Part shown: in pieces, positions 33,142 to 42,019 of the stretch
Layout of the letters: the number at the start of each line of letters is the position of its first letter
Numbering within the stretch: position 1 is the first letter of the stretch
Assembly (NCBI RefSeq): GCF_004801255.1
Contig: NZ_CP036295.1
Location: 2,306,001-2,370,000, forward strand
Direction: 5' to 3'
Source: Desulfovibrio desulfuricans
GTDB taxonomy: Bacteria > Desulfobacterota > Desulfovibrionia > Desulfovibrionales > Desulfovibrionaceae
Length of the DNA stretch: 64,000 bases
The notes under the pieces: generated by a model
Told to the model about the DNA's origin: nothing
The model's database searches: none
Seen by the model: the letters and a program-made list of their open reading frames with translations, nothing else
Made by a program: the position numbers and the translations under genes

Positions 33142-34170
33142 ATGAACGCACGTAATGGTTTGCTTGGAGGCCCCACCCTGGCCGTCGCCGTTGTCCTGAT
33201 ACTCATGCCGCTGGCGCTGCCCTCCTCCACTCTGGCGACAGAAATACTCATCTTTGCCATGGCCGTGCTGGCCTGCAACCTGCTGCTGGGCTACGGTGGG
33301 CTGCTTTCGTTCGGGCAGGGGCTGTTTTTTGGCGCGGGTTCTTACGTCGCCGCGCTCACCATGATGCACGCCCACTTCAGCCTGCTGGCGGCCCTGCTGG
33401 CGGCCATGTGCTGCGGGGCGGTCATTGCCGCCTTTGTAGGGGCCATGGCCATACGCCGCGTGGGCATCTACTTTGTCATGATGACCCTGGCCTTCAGCCA
33501 GACCGGATACTTTTTGGCCTACACGCTTTCAGACTGGACGGGCGGCGACAACGGCCTGCTCAACGTTCCCCGCCCGCCGCTGGCGCTTTTTGGCGTCACG
33601 CTGGCCGACCTCAACGGCGGCATGGCCTATTACGCCTTTGTGGCAGTGCTTTTTCTGCTGGTCTTTATCGCTGCCAGACGCGTCATTGCCTCGCCCTTTG
33701 GCAGCACGTTGATCGCCATACGCGAAAACGAAACCAGAGCCTATGCCGTGGGGTATGACGCGCGGCGCTTCAAAATGCTGGCATTTGCTCTTTCCGGCGC
33801 GGTTACGTCGCTGGCGGGCGGCCTGTACGCCATGCAGCTGCACTTTGTTCCGCTGGAAAACATCCAGATGGCCATGTCCGAACACATTGTCATCATGACC
33901 GTCATCGGCGGCACGGGCTCGCTGTTTGGCTCGCTGCTGGGCGCTGGCTCGTGGGTTATTCTGGCCGACCTGCTTTCAAGCATCTGGCCCCGCTGGATGA
34001 TCCTTATGGGCGGCGGGCTTATCGCTGTGGTGCTGTTTTTGCGCGGCGGCCTGTGGAGCGGGCTGGAGGCCCTGATGCAGCGCCTTTGCACAAAAAAACG
34101 CGCTCCGGCGCAGACCGACGCCATCACCCCCGACGACACCGCCGCCCCCGGCAAAGGAGAACAGGAATGA
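33142..34170 (+). CDS. ABC transporter permease, LivM type
   Basis: The 342-residue membrane protein carries LLGYGGLLSFGQGLFFGAGSYVAAL and FALSGAVTSLAGGLYAMQL, the LivM motifs, with about nine membrane segments. The ATG at 33142 has GGGAGGG just upstream, inside the end of the LivH gene. The polar C-terminus (about residues 310-342) is longer than usual. It ends with a four-base overlap with the first ATPase gene. Confidence 0.92.
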   Translation: MNARNGLLGGPTLAVAVVLILMPLALPSSTLATEILIFAMAVLACNLLLGYGGLLSFGQGLFFGAGSYVAALTMMHAHFSLLAALLAAMCCGAVIAAFVGAMAIRRVGIYFVMMTLAFSQTGYFLAYTLSDWTGGDNGLLNVPRPPLALFGVTLADLNGGMAYYAFVAVLFLLVFIAARRVIASPFGSTLIAIRENETRAYAVGYDARRFKMLAFALSGAVTSLAGGLYAMQLHFVPLENIQMAMSEHIVIMTVIGGTGSLFGSLLGAGSWVILADLLSSIWPRWMILMGGGLIAVVLFLRGGLWSGLEALMQRLCTKKRAPAQTDAITPDDTAAPGKGEQE

Positions 34171-34919
34171 GCGACTATATTCTCAAAACGGAAAACCTCA
34201 GCCTTTCCTATGGCGGTTTCAAGGCTGTGGACAACGTCAACCTGCAGGTCGGCAACAGAACCATCCATTCCGTCATCGGCCCCAACGGTGCGGGCAAGAC
34301 CTCGCTTTTTCACTGTCTTACCGGCGGCAGGCGTCCCACTGGCGGTCACATCGTGTTTAACGGAGCAGACATCACGCACAAGTCGCCCGACGCGCGGGTA
34401 AGCTGCGGCATGACTCGCTCGTTTCAGATCACAAGCCTGTTCCAGAACCTCTCGGTGCGCGAAAACCTGCGTCTGGCCTCGCAGGGGCGCGACGGCAACA
34501 GCGCGCTGGTGTTCTGGCGCTCGCTGCAGTCTGGCCGCAGGCACCTTGAAATGGCCGATTCGGTCATGGAACGCCTGGGCCTGACCAACCGGGCCAACGC
34601 GGCTGCGGGCGACCTTTCGCACGGGCAGCAGCGCATCCTTGAGGTGGGCATGGCCCTGTGCGGCGAGCCAAAACTGCTTCTGCTCGACGAACCCACGGCG
34701 GGCATGGGCGTGGACGACATCCCGCTCATGACGAACCTCATTGCCGATCTGGGCAAGGACTACGGCGTCATGCTCATCGAGCACAACATGAACATTGTCA
34801 TGTCCATCAGCGACATGGTGACCGTCATGAGCCGGGGCAGCGTGCTTGTGGAAGGAAAGCCCGAACTGGTGCGCGCCGACAGCCGCGTACGCGAAGCCTA
34901 TCTGGGAGAGGCCGCCTGA
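34167..34919 (+). CDS. ABC transporter ATP-binding protein, LivG type
   Basis: The 250-residue ATPase has Walker A (GPNGAGKTS), a Q-loop region, the signature DLSHGQQRILEVGMAL and Walker B LLLDEPTAGM. The following VMLIEHNMNIVMSISD is the LivG H-loop region. Start and stop overlap the neighbouring genes by four bases and one base, showing tight coupling. Confidence 0.93.
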   Translation: MSDYILKTENLSLSYGGFKAVDNVNLQVGNRTIHSVIGPNGAGKTSLFHCLTGGRRPTGGHIVFNGADITHKSPDARVSCGMTRSFQITSLFQNLSVRENLRLASQGRDGNSALVFWRSLQSGRRHLEMADSVMERLGLTNRANAAAGDLSHGQQRILEVGMALCGEPKLLLLDEPTAGMGVDDIPLMTNLIADLGKDYGVMLIEHNMNIVMSISDMVTVMSRGSVLVEGKPELVRADSRVREAYLGEAA

Positions 34920-35611
34920 TGCTGACCGTATCATCCATCTGTTCCTGTTACGGCAAGAGCCGCATCCTCGAGGATGTCAGCCTTACCGTGGGCGACGGCG
35001 AGCTGGTCACCCTGCTGGGGCGCAACGGCGCTGGCAAAACCACCACGCTCAAATCCATCGCGGGCGTAGTGCGGCCTGTCTCCGGCTCCATCACCTTTAT
35101 GGGCAAAGAGCTTGTGGGCAAGCCCATCTATGAGATCGCCCGGGCGGGTATTTCGCTGGTGCCGGAAAACAGGGGCATCTTTGGCATGCTGTCGGTGGAG
35201 GAAAACCTCACCATCGCCGTGCGGCCCGGCCCCTGGAACATGACGAAAATCTACGACTTTTTTCCCCGCCTGTACGAGCGCCGCAAAAATGGAGGCAACG
35301 CCCTTTCGGGCGGTGAGCAGCAGATGCTCTCCATAGCGCGCGGCCTGCTCACAAACCCCTGGCTGCTGCTGCTCGACGAACCTACCGAAGGCCTTGCCCC
35401 CGTTATCGTGGACGAAATTTTAAAAGGCCTGATCAAAATCAAGCAGAGCGGCATGTCGGTACTGCTGGTGGAGCAAAACCTGAACATGTGCCAGAAGCTG
35501 GCCGACCGCCACTATATTATTGAAGAGGGACGCATCGTCTACAGCGGCAGCGCCCATGAATTTGCCAATGACCTCAGCGTGCGAGACCGTTACCTGGCCA
35601 TCGGCGCCTGA
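34919..35611 (+). CDS. ABC transporter ATP-binding protein, LivF type
   Basis: The 230-residue ATPase contains Walker A LGRNGAGKTT, a signature NALSGGEQQMLSIARGL and Walker B LLLDEPTEGLAPVI. It also has VPENRGIFGMLSVEENL, typical of LivF. It begins at the last base of the LivG stop codon. It completes a five-part importer. Confidence 0.93.
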   Translation: MLTVSSICSCYGKSRILEDVSLTVGDGELVTLLGRNGAGKTTTLKSIAGVVRPVSGSITFMGKELVGKPIYEIARAGISLVPENRGIFGMLSVEENLTIAVRPGPWNMTKIYDFFPRLYERRKNGGNALSGGEQQMLSIARGLLTNPWLLLLDEPTEGLAPVIVDEILKGLIKIKQSGMSVLLVEQNLNMCQKLADRHYIIEEGRIVYSGSAHEFANDLSVRDRYLAIGA

Positions 35612-35641
35612 ACCATGCCCCTTTGAAAGGAGGATTCAGTC

Positions 35642-37057
35642 ATGTCACATGCGGACGACCCCGGCGAAATGTCGGCAGTGGAACTGGGAAAGCTTTTCAG
35701 ACAAAAAAAGCTTTCGCCGGTTGAAGCCGCCAAGGCGTCGCTGGGGCGCATTGCCCGGTTTAACGAGCACGTCAACGCGTTTTGCCATGTGGACGAGCAG
35801 GGAGCGCTTGCTGCTGCACGCGCGGCGGAACAACGCTTTATGAAAAACAGCCCGCTCAGCCCCATCGACGGCGTGCCGTCGTCCATCAAGGATCTGACGC
35901 TGGCGGCTGGCATGCCCACGCACAAAGGGTCTCTTACCGTCGACCCCAACGCTAACCCCGGCGTGGACGCGCCCTTTACGCAGCGTATGCGCGAGGCCGG
36001 GGCCGTGCTGCTGGGCAAAACGGCTACGCCCGAATTTGGCTGGAAGGGCGTTACCGACAACCCCGTCAGCGGCATCACCCGCAACCCATGGAATACCGGG
36101 CGCACGTCGGGCGGTTCGTCCGGCGGCGCGGCGGTGGCTGCGGCCCTGAACATGGGCGTGCTGCACCAGGGATCCGACGCGGGCGGCTCCATACGGATTC
36201 CCGCCGGTTTTTGCGGCGTATTCGGCATGAAGCCCAGTTTTGGCTTTATTCCCCAATGGCCGGCCAGCGCCATGACCACGCTTTCGCACATGGGCGCAAT
36301 CAGCCGCAGCGTTGCTGACGCGGCCCTGATGCTGAACGTAACCGCGCGTCCCGACAGCCGCGATTCGTACCAGGGTTGGGGCTTTCCCGCCGACTGGACA
36401 AGCGACCTCGAAAAGCCGCTTGCGGGCCTCAAGGCCGCCTACAGCCCGACCCTCGGCTATGTGCAGGTGCACCCCGAGGTACGGCAGGCCGTGGACAGGG
36501 CCGTCGCCCTGCTTGAAACGCTGGGCGCGGTGGTCGAGCAGACCGATCCCGGCTTTGCCGACCCGGTGGACAGCTTTAATACCCTGTGGTTCGCAGGGGC
36601 GGCAAAGATACTTGCCGGCGTTACGGACGAAATGAAAAAGCGCATGGATCCCGGTCTGGCGGCCATTGGCGAGCAGGGGCAGTCCATCTCTGCCGTTGCC
36701 TACCTCAAGGCTACCGAGGCCCGGTCCGTACTTGCCGAAACCATGGCCCGCTTTCACCAGCGTTACGACGTGCTGCTGACGCCCGCCCTGCCCATCACCG
36801 CCTTTGAGGCCGGACGCAACAATCCGGTTGGCGACCCCAACGGCAACTGGGTTTCGTGGACGCCGTTCACCTATCCTTTCAACATGACGCAGCAGCCCGC
36901 CTCTTCCGTACCGTGCGGGTTTGACGCGCAGGGCCTGCCCGTCGGCATATCCGTTGTGGCGGCCAAGTATGACGACCTGACGGCCATGCGCGTGTCGTAT
37001 GCGCTTGAGCGGGCGCTTAAACCAGTTTTTCCTTCAGAGCCGGTCAACCGGGCCTGA
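35642..37057 (+). CDS. amidase-signature family hydrolase
   Basis: The 471-residue enzyme belongs to the amidase signature family, which hydrolyses amide bonds with a Ser-cisSer-Lys triad. Lys83 (in SSIKDL), Ser159 (in GGSSGG) and Ser183 (in GSDAGGSIRIPA) align with the triad. No signal peptide is present, so it acts in the cytoplasm. AAAGGAGG precedes the ATG. It follows the importer genes directly, so it probably hydrolyses the imported compound. The exact amide cannot be read from the sequence, and the family includes aryl, acyl and peptide amidases. Confidence 0.9.
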   Translation: MSHADDPGEMSAVELGKLFRQKKLSPVEAAKASLGRIARFNEHVNAFCHVDEQGALAAARAAEQRFMKNSPLSPIDGVPSSIKDLTLAAGMPTHKGSLTVDPNANPGVDAPFTQRMREAGAVLLGKTATPEFGWKGVTDNPVSGITRNPWNTGRTSGGSSGGAAVAAALNMGVLHQGSDAGGSIRIPAGFCGVFGMKPSFGFIPQWPASAMTTLSHMGAISRSVADAALMLNVTARPDSRDSYQGWGFPADWTSDLEKPLAGLKAAYSPTLGYVQVHPEVRQAVDRAVALLETLGAVVEQTDPGFADPVDSFNTLWFAGAAKILAGVTDEMKKRMDPGLAAIGEQGQSISAVAYLKATEARSVLAETMARFHQRYDVLLTPALPITAFEAGRNNPVGDPNGNWVSWTPFTYPFNMTQQPASSVPCGFDAQGLPVGISVVAAKYDDLTAMRVSYALERALKPVFPSEPVNRA

Positions 37058-37158
37058 TATTGCGTTAACCGCGCGTACCTTCCAGCACGCCCTGCGGCGG
37101 GCCGGTTCATATCATATCCTGTTTTGCGTAAAGGCGCGGAACAGCCAGGAGCAGCACC

Positions 37159-38487
37159 ATGTCAGAATCTTCCATCAAGACCAACCACACCACCTACAAT
37201 CTTCAGTCCTGGTCAAAGCAGAAGGGCCTGAACCCCATCGCCATTGAAAAGACCGAAGGCATATATATTTGGGACACAGCCGGCAAACGCTACACCGACA
37301 TGTCGAGCCAGCTCGTGAACATGAACCTTGGGCACGGCAACAAGGCCATCATCGACGCCATCAAAAAGCAGGCCGAAACCTGCTGCTACATCTCGCCCTC
37401 GTACGGCAGCGAACCCCGCGGCGAGCTGGCCAAACTGCTGGTCAGCCTGATGCCCGACAACATCGGCAAGGTGTTTTTTACCAACGCAGGCGCTGACGCC
37501 AACGAAAACGCCGTCAAAATGGCCCGCATGTTCACCGGCCGCACCAAGGTATTTTCGCGCTACCGCAGCTACCATGGCTCCACATTCGGCGCGGGCAACC
37601 TCACCGGCGAACCCCGCCGCTACGCCCTTGAACCCGGCATCCCCGGCTTTGTGAAGTTTTTTGATCCCTACATCTACCGCGAAAAAATCAATTTTGCCTC
37701 CGAGGCCGAAGCCACGGAATTTTACCTCGGCAAGCTGCGCGAGCAGATTATTTACGAAAACCCCGCCACCGTGGCGGCCATTGTGATGGAGACCGTCACT
37801 GGCTCCAACGGCGTCATCATTCCCCCGGCGGGCTACATGCCCGGCGTGCGCAAAATCTGCGACGAGTTCGGCATCATGATGATCTGCGACGAGGTCATGA
37901 CGGGCTTTGGCCGCACGGGCAAAATGTTCGGCTTTGAAAACTTTGACGTCAAACCAGACCTGGTCAGTTTTGCCAAGGGCGTTACCTGCGGCTACGTACC
38001 CCTGGGCGGCGTGGCTGTTTCCAAGGCTATTGCCGCGTTCTTTGACGACAACCTGCTTTCGTGCGGCCTGACCTACAGCGGCCACCCCCTTGCCTGCGCT
38101 GCGGGCCTTGCCTGCGTAAACTATTACAAGGAACACAACATCCTTGCCAACGTGACCGCGCGCGGCGCGGAGCTGGCCGCTACCCTCAAGGGCTTTAAGG
38201 CCAAGCACCCCTGCGTGGGCGACGTGCGCGCAATCGGCCTGTTTGCCGCCGTGGAGCTGGTAAAAGACCGCGCCACCAAGGAGCCGCTGGTACCCTACGG
38301 CAAAGACCCCGAGGGCGTGATGAAAAAGATCGTCGGCGCACTTGCGGCCAGGGGCTTTATGACCTACAGCCACGAAAACATGTTCCTTATTGCGCCTCCG
38401 CTCATCATCACCGCAGAACAGCTTGCCGAGGAGCTGGCAAAGGTTGACGAAGTGCTGACCACGGTCGACCAGCAAATCGGCAAATAA
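37159..38487 (+). CDS. class III PLP-dependent aminotransferase
   Basis: The 442-residue enzyme transfers an amino group from a terminal amine (omega-amino acid type) to a keto acid, giving an aldehyde. Asp244 in MICDEVMTGFGRTG and the PLP lysine Lys273 in FAKGVTCGYVPLGG are the class III hallmarks, with the YRSYHGSTFGAGNLTGEPRR region for the phosphate. Its pairing with an iron alcohol dehydrogenase resembles taurine-pyruvate aminotransferase plus sulfoacetaldehyde reductase of Bilophila-type bacteria, but beta-alanine or GABA-type substrates are equally possible. The amidase upstream could liberate the amine. Confidence 0.9.
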   Translation: MSESSIKTNHTTYNLQSWSKQKGLNPIAIEKTEGIYIWDTAGKRYTDMSSQLVNMNLGHGNKAIIDAIKKQAETCCYISPSYGSEPRGELAKLLVSLMPDNIGKVFFTNAGADANENAVKMARMFTGRTKVFSRYRSYHGSTFGAGNLTGEPRRYALEPGIPGFVKFFDPYIYREKINFASEAEATEFYLGKLREQIIYENPATVAAIVMETVTGSNGVIIPPAGYMPGVRKICDEFGIMMICDEVMTGFGRTGKMFGFENFDVKPDLVSFAKGVTCGYVPLGGVAVSKAIAAFFDDNLLSCGLTYSGHPLACAAGLACVNYYKEHNILANVTARGAELAATLKGFKAKHPCVGDVRAIGLFAAVELVKDRATKEPLVPYGKDPEGVMKKIVGALAARGFMTYSHENMFLIAPPLIITAEQLAEELAKVDEVLTTVDQQIGK

Positions 38488-38499
38488 AGGACCCTACTG

Positions 38500-39603
38500 A
38501 TGAAATTCGCCTACTCCATGCCCACGCGCGTTGTCGCGGGCGAGGGCTGCCTTGTGGAAAACGCGGCAGCGCTTAAAGAAATGGGCAAAAAGGCCCTTAT
38601 TGTTACCGGCAGGCATTCCGCCCGCGCCAACGGCTCGCTGGACGACGCCCTCAAGGCGCTGGCGCTCAACGGGCAGGGATACGTGCTGTTTGACAAGGTC
38701 ATGAGCAACCCCACGGTACAGTGCGCCTTTGAAGGCGCCGCCGCCATGCGGGAGGGCAAGTGCGACTTTGTGCTGGCCATCGGGGGCGGGTCTCCCATGG
38801 ATGCGGGCAAGGCCATGGCCCTGCTCGCCGCGCGGGACGAAGCCGTGGACCCTGCCGCCATATTCAGCACAGCCTATACGGCGGCCTACCCTGTCGTGGC
38901 CGTGCCCACCACCGCCGGCACCGGCTCGGAAGTGACGCAGTACTCCATCCTGACCAACGACGCGGCGGAGACCAAGACATCCATCGCCAATCCGTTGATC
39001 TTTCCCCGGTTGGCGTATCTCGACCCGCGCTACATGAGCGGCCTGTCCCAGACCGTCACCGTCAACACCGCCATCGACGCGCTTTCGCACGCGGTTGAGG
39101 GCATGCTTTCCGTACGCGCCTCGGCCATAAGCGACGGCATGGCGCGGCAGAGCATTGAAATGCTGGCAGGCTGCTTTGGCCCCATGCGCGAGGGCACGCT
39201 CAGCGTGCAAAACAGGGCCGACCTGCTCTGCGCCTCAACCCTGGCGGGCATGGTTATTGCCAATACAGGCACCACGGCGGTGCACGCCATGGGCTATTCG
39301 CTCACCTACTACAAAAATATTGATCATGGCCGGGCCAACGGCCTGCTGCTGCCGGAATTTCTGGCGTTTACGGCCAAACATGCGGCCGGGCGCGTCCAGA
39401 ACATTCTGGCCTGCATGGGGCTTGCGGATGTGGCCGATTTTGCCGCCCTGCTCGGCGGGCTGCTGGGCAAGCGTGAAACGCTCACCCCCGAAGAACTCGC
39501 GCATTACGCGGAAAAGGCCAGCAAGGCTGGCAACATCGGCAACTGCCTTGTCCGCCCCGAAAAAGACGATCTGCTTGCAGTGCTCAAGGCTGCGTTAGGC
39601 TAA
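38500..39603 (+). CDS. iron-containing alcohol dehydrogenase (group III)
   Basis: The 367-residue enzyme has the NAD(P)-binding GGGSPMDAGKAM and VPTTAGTGSEVTQYSI. Metal ligands are expected from AIDALSHAVEG and HAMGYSLTYYKNIDHGRANGLL (Asp and three His). It probably reduces the aldehyde made by the aminotransferase to an alcohol, or runs in reverse. It starts 12 bases after the aminotransferase and is followed by an M20 hydrolase, so the three are a unit. Confidence 0.9.
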   Translation: MKFAYSMPTRVVAGEGCLVENAAALKEMGKKALIVTGRHSARANGSLDDALKALALNGQGYVLFDKVMSNPTVQCAFEGAAAMREGKCDFVLAIGGGSPMDAGKAMALLAARDEAVDPAAIFSTAYTAAYPVVAVPTTAGTGSEVTQYSILTNDAAETKTSIANPLIFPRLAYLDPRYMSGLSQTVTVNTAIDALSHAVEGMLSVRASAISDGMARQSIEMLAGCFGPMREGTLSVQNRADLLCASTLAGMVIANTGTTAVHAMGYSLTYYKNIDHGRANGLLLPEFLAFTAKHAAGRVQNILACMGLADVADFAALLGGLLGKRETLTPEELAHYAEKASKAGNIGNCLVRPEKDDLLAVLKAALG

Positions 39604-39703
39604 CCCTGCGCTGCGGGCAGCCAGATACTGCCCGCAGCGAACCGCAACACCTCAGCGCGCAGGACCGGCGTGCTGATGCGCAACCAACGCATGTGGGGAA
39701 ACG

Positions 39704-41005
39704 ATGAGCGAAGAATTGCAAAAGCTGGCTGCGGAGCTCAAACCGCAGATGGTGGATTTTTGCCAGCGGCTGTTGCGCGTGCCCGCCCTTTCGGGCGAGG
39801 AAAAAGGCGTTGCCGACCTTTATCTGGCCGAGATGGAAAAGCTCGGCTACGACGAAGTGTTTCGCGATGCCTGGGGCAATGTGGTGGGCATCGTCAAGGG
39901 CGATGTACCCGGCCCGGCCATCATGTATAACGGCCACCTTGATCATGTGCACCCCGGCGACTACAGCGAGTGGGGGGGCTACGACCCCTACGGCGGAGCT
40001 GTGGACACCAACAGCATGTACAATCAGGACATGACCGCCGAGGAAGACGCCGAGGTCATTCACGGTCGCGCGGCGGCGGACGTCAAGGGCGGCGGCGCTG
40101 CGGCCGTCTATGCCGGGGCGGCCCTGCTGGGCCTGCGCCGCAAGGGCGTACCTGTCAAGGGCGACTTTGTCATGACCATGGTGGTGTTTGAAGAATCGGC
40201 AGAAATGCTGGGCATGATCAAACTGCTGGAAGAGACCTTTCCCGCGCGCGGCATCAAGCCCAGCGCCTGCGTCTCGTGCGAGGCCACCAGCCTCAAGCTG
40301 GCTCTGGGGCACCGAGGACGCGTGGAAATCAAGGTGACCGTGCAGGGCGTCACCTCGCACGGCAGCGCCCCGTGGCTCGGCGTCAACGCCGTCAACAAGG
40401 CCACCAGGTTTATCGACAGGGTCGAAGAGGTGGTCAAGGCCGAAGCCCTGCACGATGCCGACCTTGGCGACTCAAGCATAGCCCTTACGGTCATCAGTTG
40501 CTCGCCGGGGGCCATGTGCATTGTGCCCGACAGGTGCGTGATCACGTACGACCGGCGCTTTCCGCCGCAGGAAAGCCCGGAATCGTGCATTGCGCAGATA
40601 CAGCGCGTCATTGATGAAATTGCGTCAACCGACCCGGAATTCAAGGCGACTGTTGCGGTGGCGGCGCAGGAGCGCGTGACCTACACGGGCAAGGCCGTAA
40701 CCCTGCCCAACCAGAAGGAAGCCTACAAGCTTGAGCAGAGCCACCCTGTGGCCCAGGCCTGCGCCGCCGCGCTCGAATCGGTGGGGCAGCCGGTAAAATG
40801 GCGCTACTGGGACTTTGGCACAGACCTGCCGGTAACGCATGTGCGCTACAAAATCCCCTCCATCGGGTACTCCGGCATGCAGGAATACTATTGCCACCGC
40901 CCCGTGGACAAGGTGCGCACCGACTATCTTGAAAAATCCATCGCGGGCAATGTCGCCATATTTTTGAAGCTGACGGCCCTCGCGGCGAAGGACTTTGCCC
41001 TGTAA
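39704..41005 (+). CDS. M20-family metallohydrolase (YgeY-like)
   Basis: The 433-residue enzyme has the M20 zinc motifs: MYNGHLDHVHPGD (first His-x-Asp), then GRAAADVKGG (bridging Asp), FEESAE (general-base Glu and ligand) and the late QEYYCHRP (His ligand). A dimerisation domain lies in the middle, including VTVQGVTSHGSAPWLGVNAVNKA. Relatives act on peptides, N-acyl or N-carbamoyl amino acids. It is the last gene of the liv-type operon, with a perfect 18-bp hairpin downstream. It may hydrolyse the same imported amide or a derivative. Confidence 0.9.
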   Translation: MSEELQKLAAELKPQMVDFCQRLLRVPALSGEEKGVADLYLAEMEKLGYDEVFRDAWGNVVGIVKGDVPGPAIMYNGHLDHVHPGDYSEWGGYDPYGGAVDTNSMYNQDMTAEEDAEVIHGRAAADVKGGGAAAVYAGAALLGLRRKGVPVKGDFVMTMVVFEESAEMLGMIKLLEETFPARGIKPSACVSCEATSLKLALGHRGRVEIKVTVQGVTSHGSAPWLGVNAVNKATRFIDRVEEVVKAEALHDADLGDSSIALTVISCSPGAMCIVPDRCVITYDRRFPPQESPESCIAQIQRVIDEIASTDPEFKATVAVAAQERVTYTGKAVTLPNQKEAYKLEQSHPVAQACAAALESVGQPVKWRYWDFGTDLPVTHVRYKIPSIGYSGMQEYYCHRPVDKVRTDYLEKSIAGNVAIFLKLTALAAKDFAL

Positions 41006-41080
41006 CCCGACGGCCCAAAGACAAAGGCGCATCGGCGGCAGCTGCCCAGAAGGCAAACAGGCTATGCCGCCCGCAGACAG

Positions 41081-41124
41081 ATACAACAAGGGATTACATC
41101 TGATGGTGTAATCCCTTGTTGTAT
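41081..41124. terminator. 18-bp perfect hairpin between convergent genes
   Basis: The arms 41081-41098 (ATACAACAAGGGATTACA) and 41107-41124 are perfect complements around an 8-base loop. It lies between the M20 gene and the convergent 41327-43032 module, so it may be a bidirectional terminator, although it lacks a long T-tract. Confidence 0.65.
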
Positions 41125-41326
41125 TGCGGCAGTGTAATGTTGCTCAATAATTATCTGCCCAGCAGGGATCGATTTGCCGTCAAAAAAACGGTAATAGCTT
41201 GCCATGCGGTCAATCAACTGATCTGCCGCATCATTTCGCCTGCCGGCTTCCTTCTGCGATGCTCCATAATTGCGCGGTTGCAGTGCATCACGCATCTTCC
41301 CGTTATACTTTGCATAGATGAGTTTT

Positions 41327-42019
41327 TTACAGCGATCCAGAGCTGCCCGGAGCAACGCAAAAACGTTCTTTAATAACCGTAACAGCCTTGGCAGCTATCG
41401 CTGCAACTTTTGATATATCAAGTACATTGTTATTCTTAAAAGAAGGACAATCTTCAATATTCAGGCAAAATTCTTTTGCATTTGTAGATTTTTGCCAGCA
41501 TGTTCCGAGAGCCGCACTCAGATCATCCCAGATTATCCAGCGTCCCTTATCATACACATAAAAGCAAAGTCTGAGTTTATACTCGCCATTATCAGTAACG
41601 ATATAACATCCGCAACAAAAAATACAATCCATTAATGTAAAATACCAATAAAGCCCATGATACTTATCATCCCAAGCTGATTGCGGATGAAATATTCTGT
41701 CAGCCATGGCAAATTCATCCGCAGTTTCTACCGCCAGACAGTTACGCCTGATGGCTTTGACCGTCAGCGACGTAAAACTCGATTCCCTGACAGGCTTCAG
41801 CCAGATTTTTTGAAAAACTTCGGACATAAACTGAAAAAGTTCCATCCTGCAGACTTCAATGCTTTGCTTTGCTGTATAAAATTCCAGTGTTTCTTCAAGA
41901 TCAAAGGAATCTGGTGAAGTAATATTTTTATCAAACTCCATCATGCGGGCTTCGTTATTTTCTTGAAAAAGAAAAAAGACACTTTCAGGAATGGCAATGG
42001 CCGTAGCATCAAAGTTCAT
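41327..42019 (-). CDS. uncharacterised 230-residue protein paired with a PD-(D/E)XK-like gene
   Basis: I do not recognise this protein. It has no signal peptide or membrane segment. It contains aromatic and cysteine-rich segments (YWYFTLMDCIFCCGCYIV) in the middle and CLNIEDCPSFKNNN further on. Its start codon overlaps the stop of the PD-(D/E)XK-like gene by four bases (ATGA), so the two are coupled. The coding sequence is visibly more AT-rich than its neighbours, which suggests recent transfer. It could be a partner, a modulator or an immunity protein, which is speculation. Confidence 0.75.
   Translation of the reverse strand: MNFDATAIAIPESVFFLFQENNEARMMEFDKNITSPDSFDLEETLEFYTAKQSIEVCRMELFQFMSEVFQKIWLKPVRESSFTSLTVKAIRRNCLAVETADEFAMADRIFHPQSAWDDKYHGLYWYFTLMDCIFCCGCYIVTDNGEYKLRLCFYVYDKGRWIIWDDLSAALGTCWQKSTNAKEFCLNIEDCPSFKNNNVLDISKVAAIAAKAVTVIKERFCVAPGSSGSL

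Noticed and set aside
35590..40453. Long open frames on the strand opposite the amidase, aminotransferase, dehydrogenase and M20 genes
   Set aside because: High-GC third-position bias makes antisense frames long. The plus-strand genes have motifs and ribosome sites.
41062..41355. A 97-residue minus-strand frame
   Set aside because: It overlaps the end of the 41327 gene and the 18-bp hairpin, has no good ribosome site and resembles nothing.
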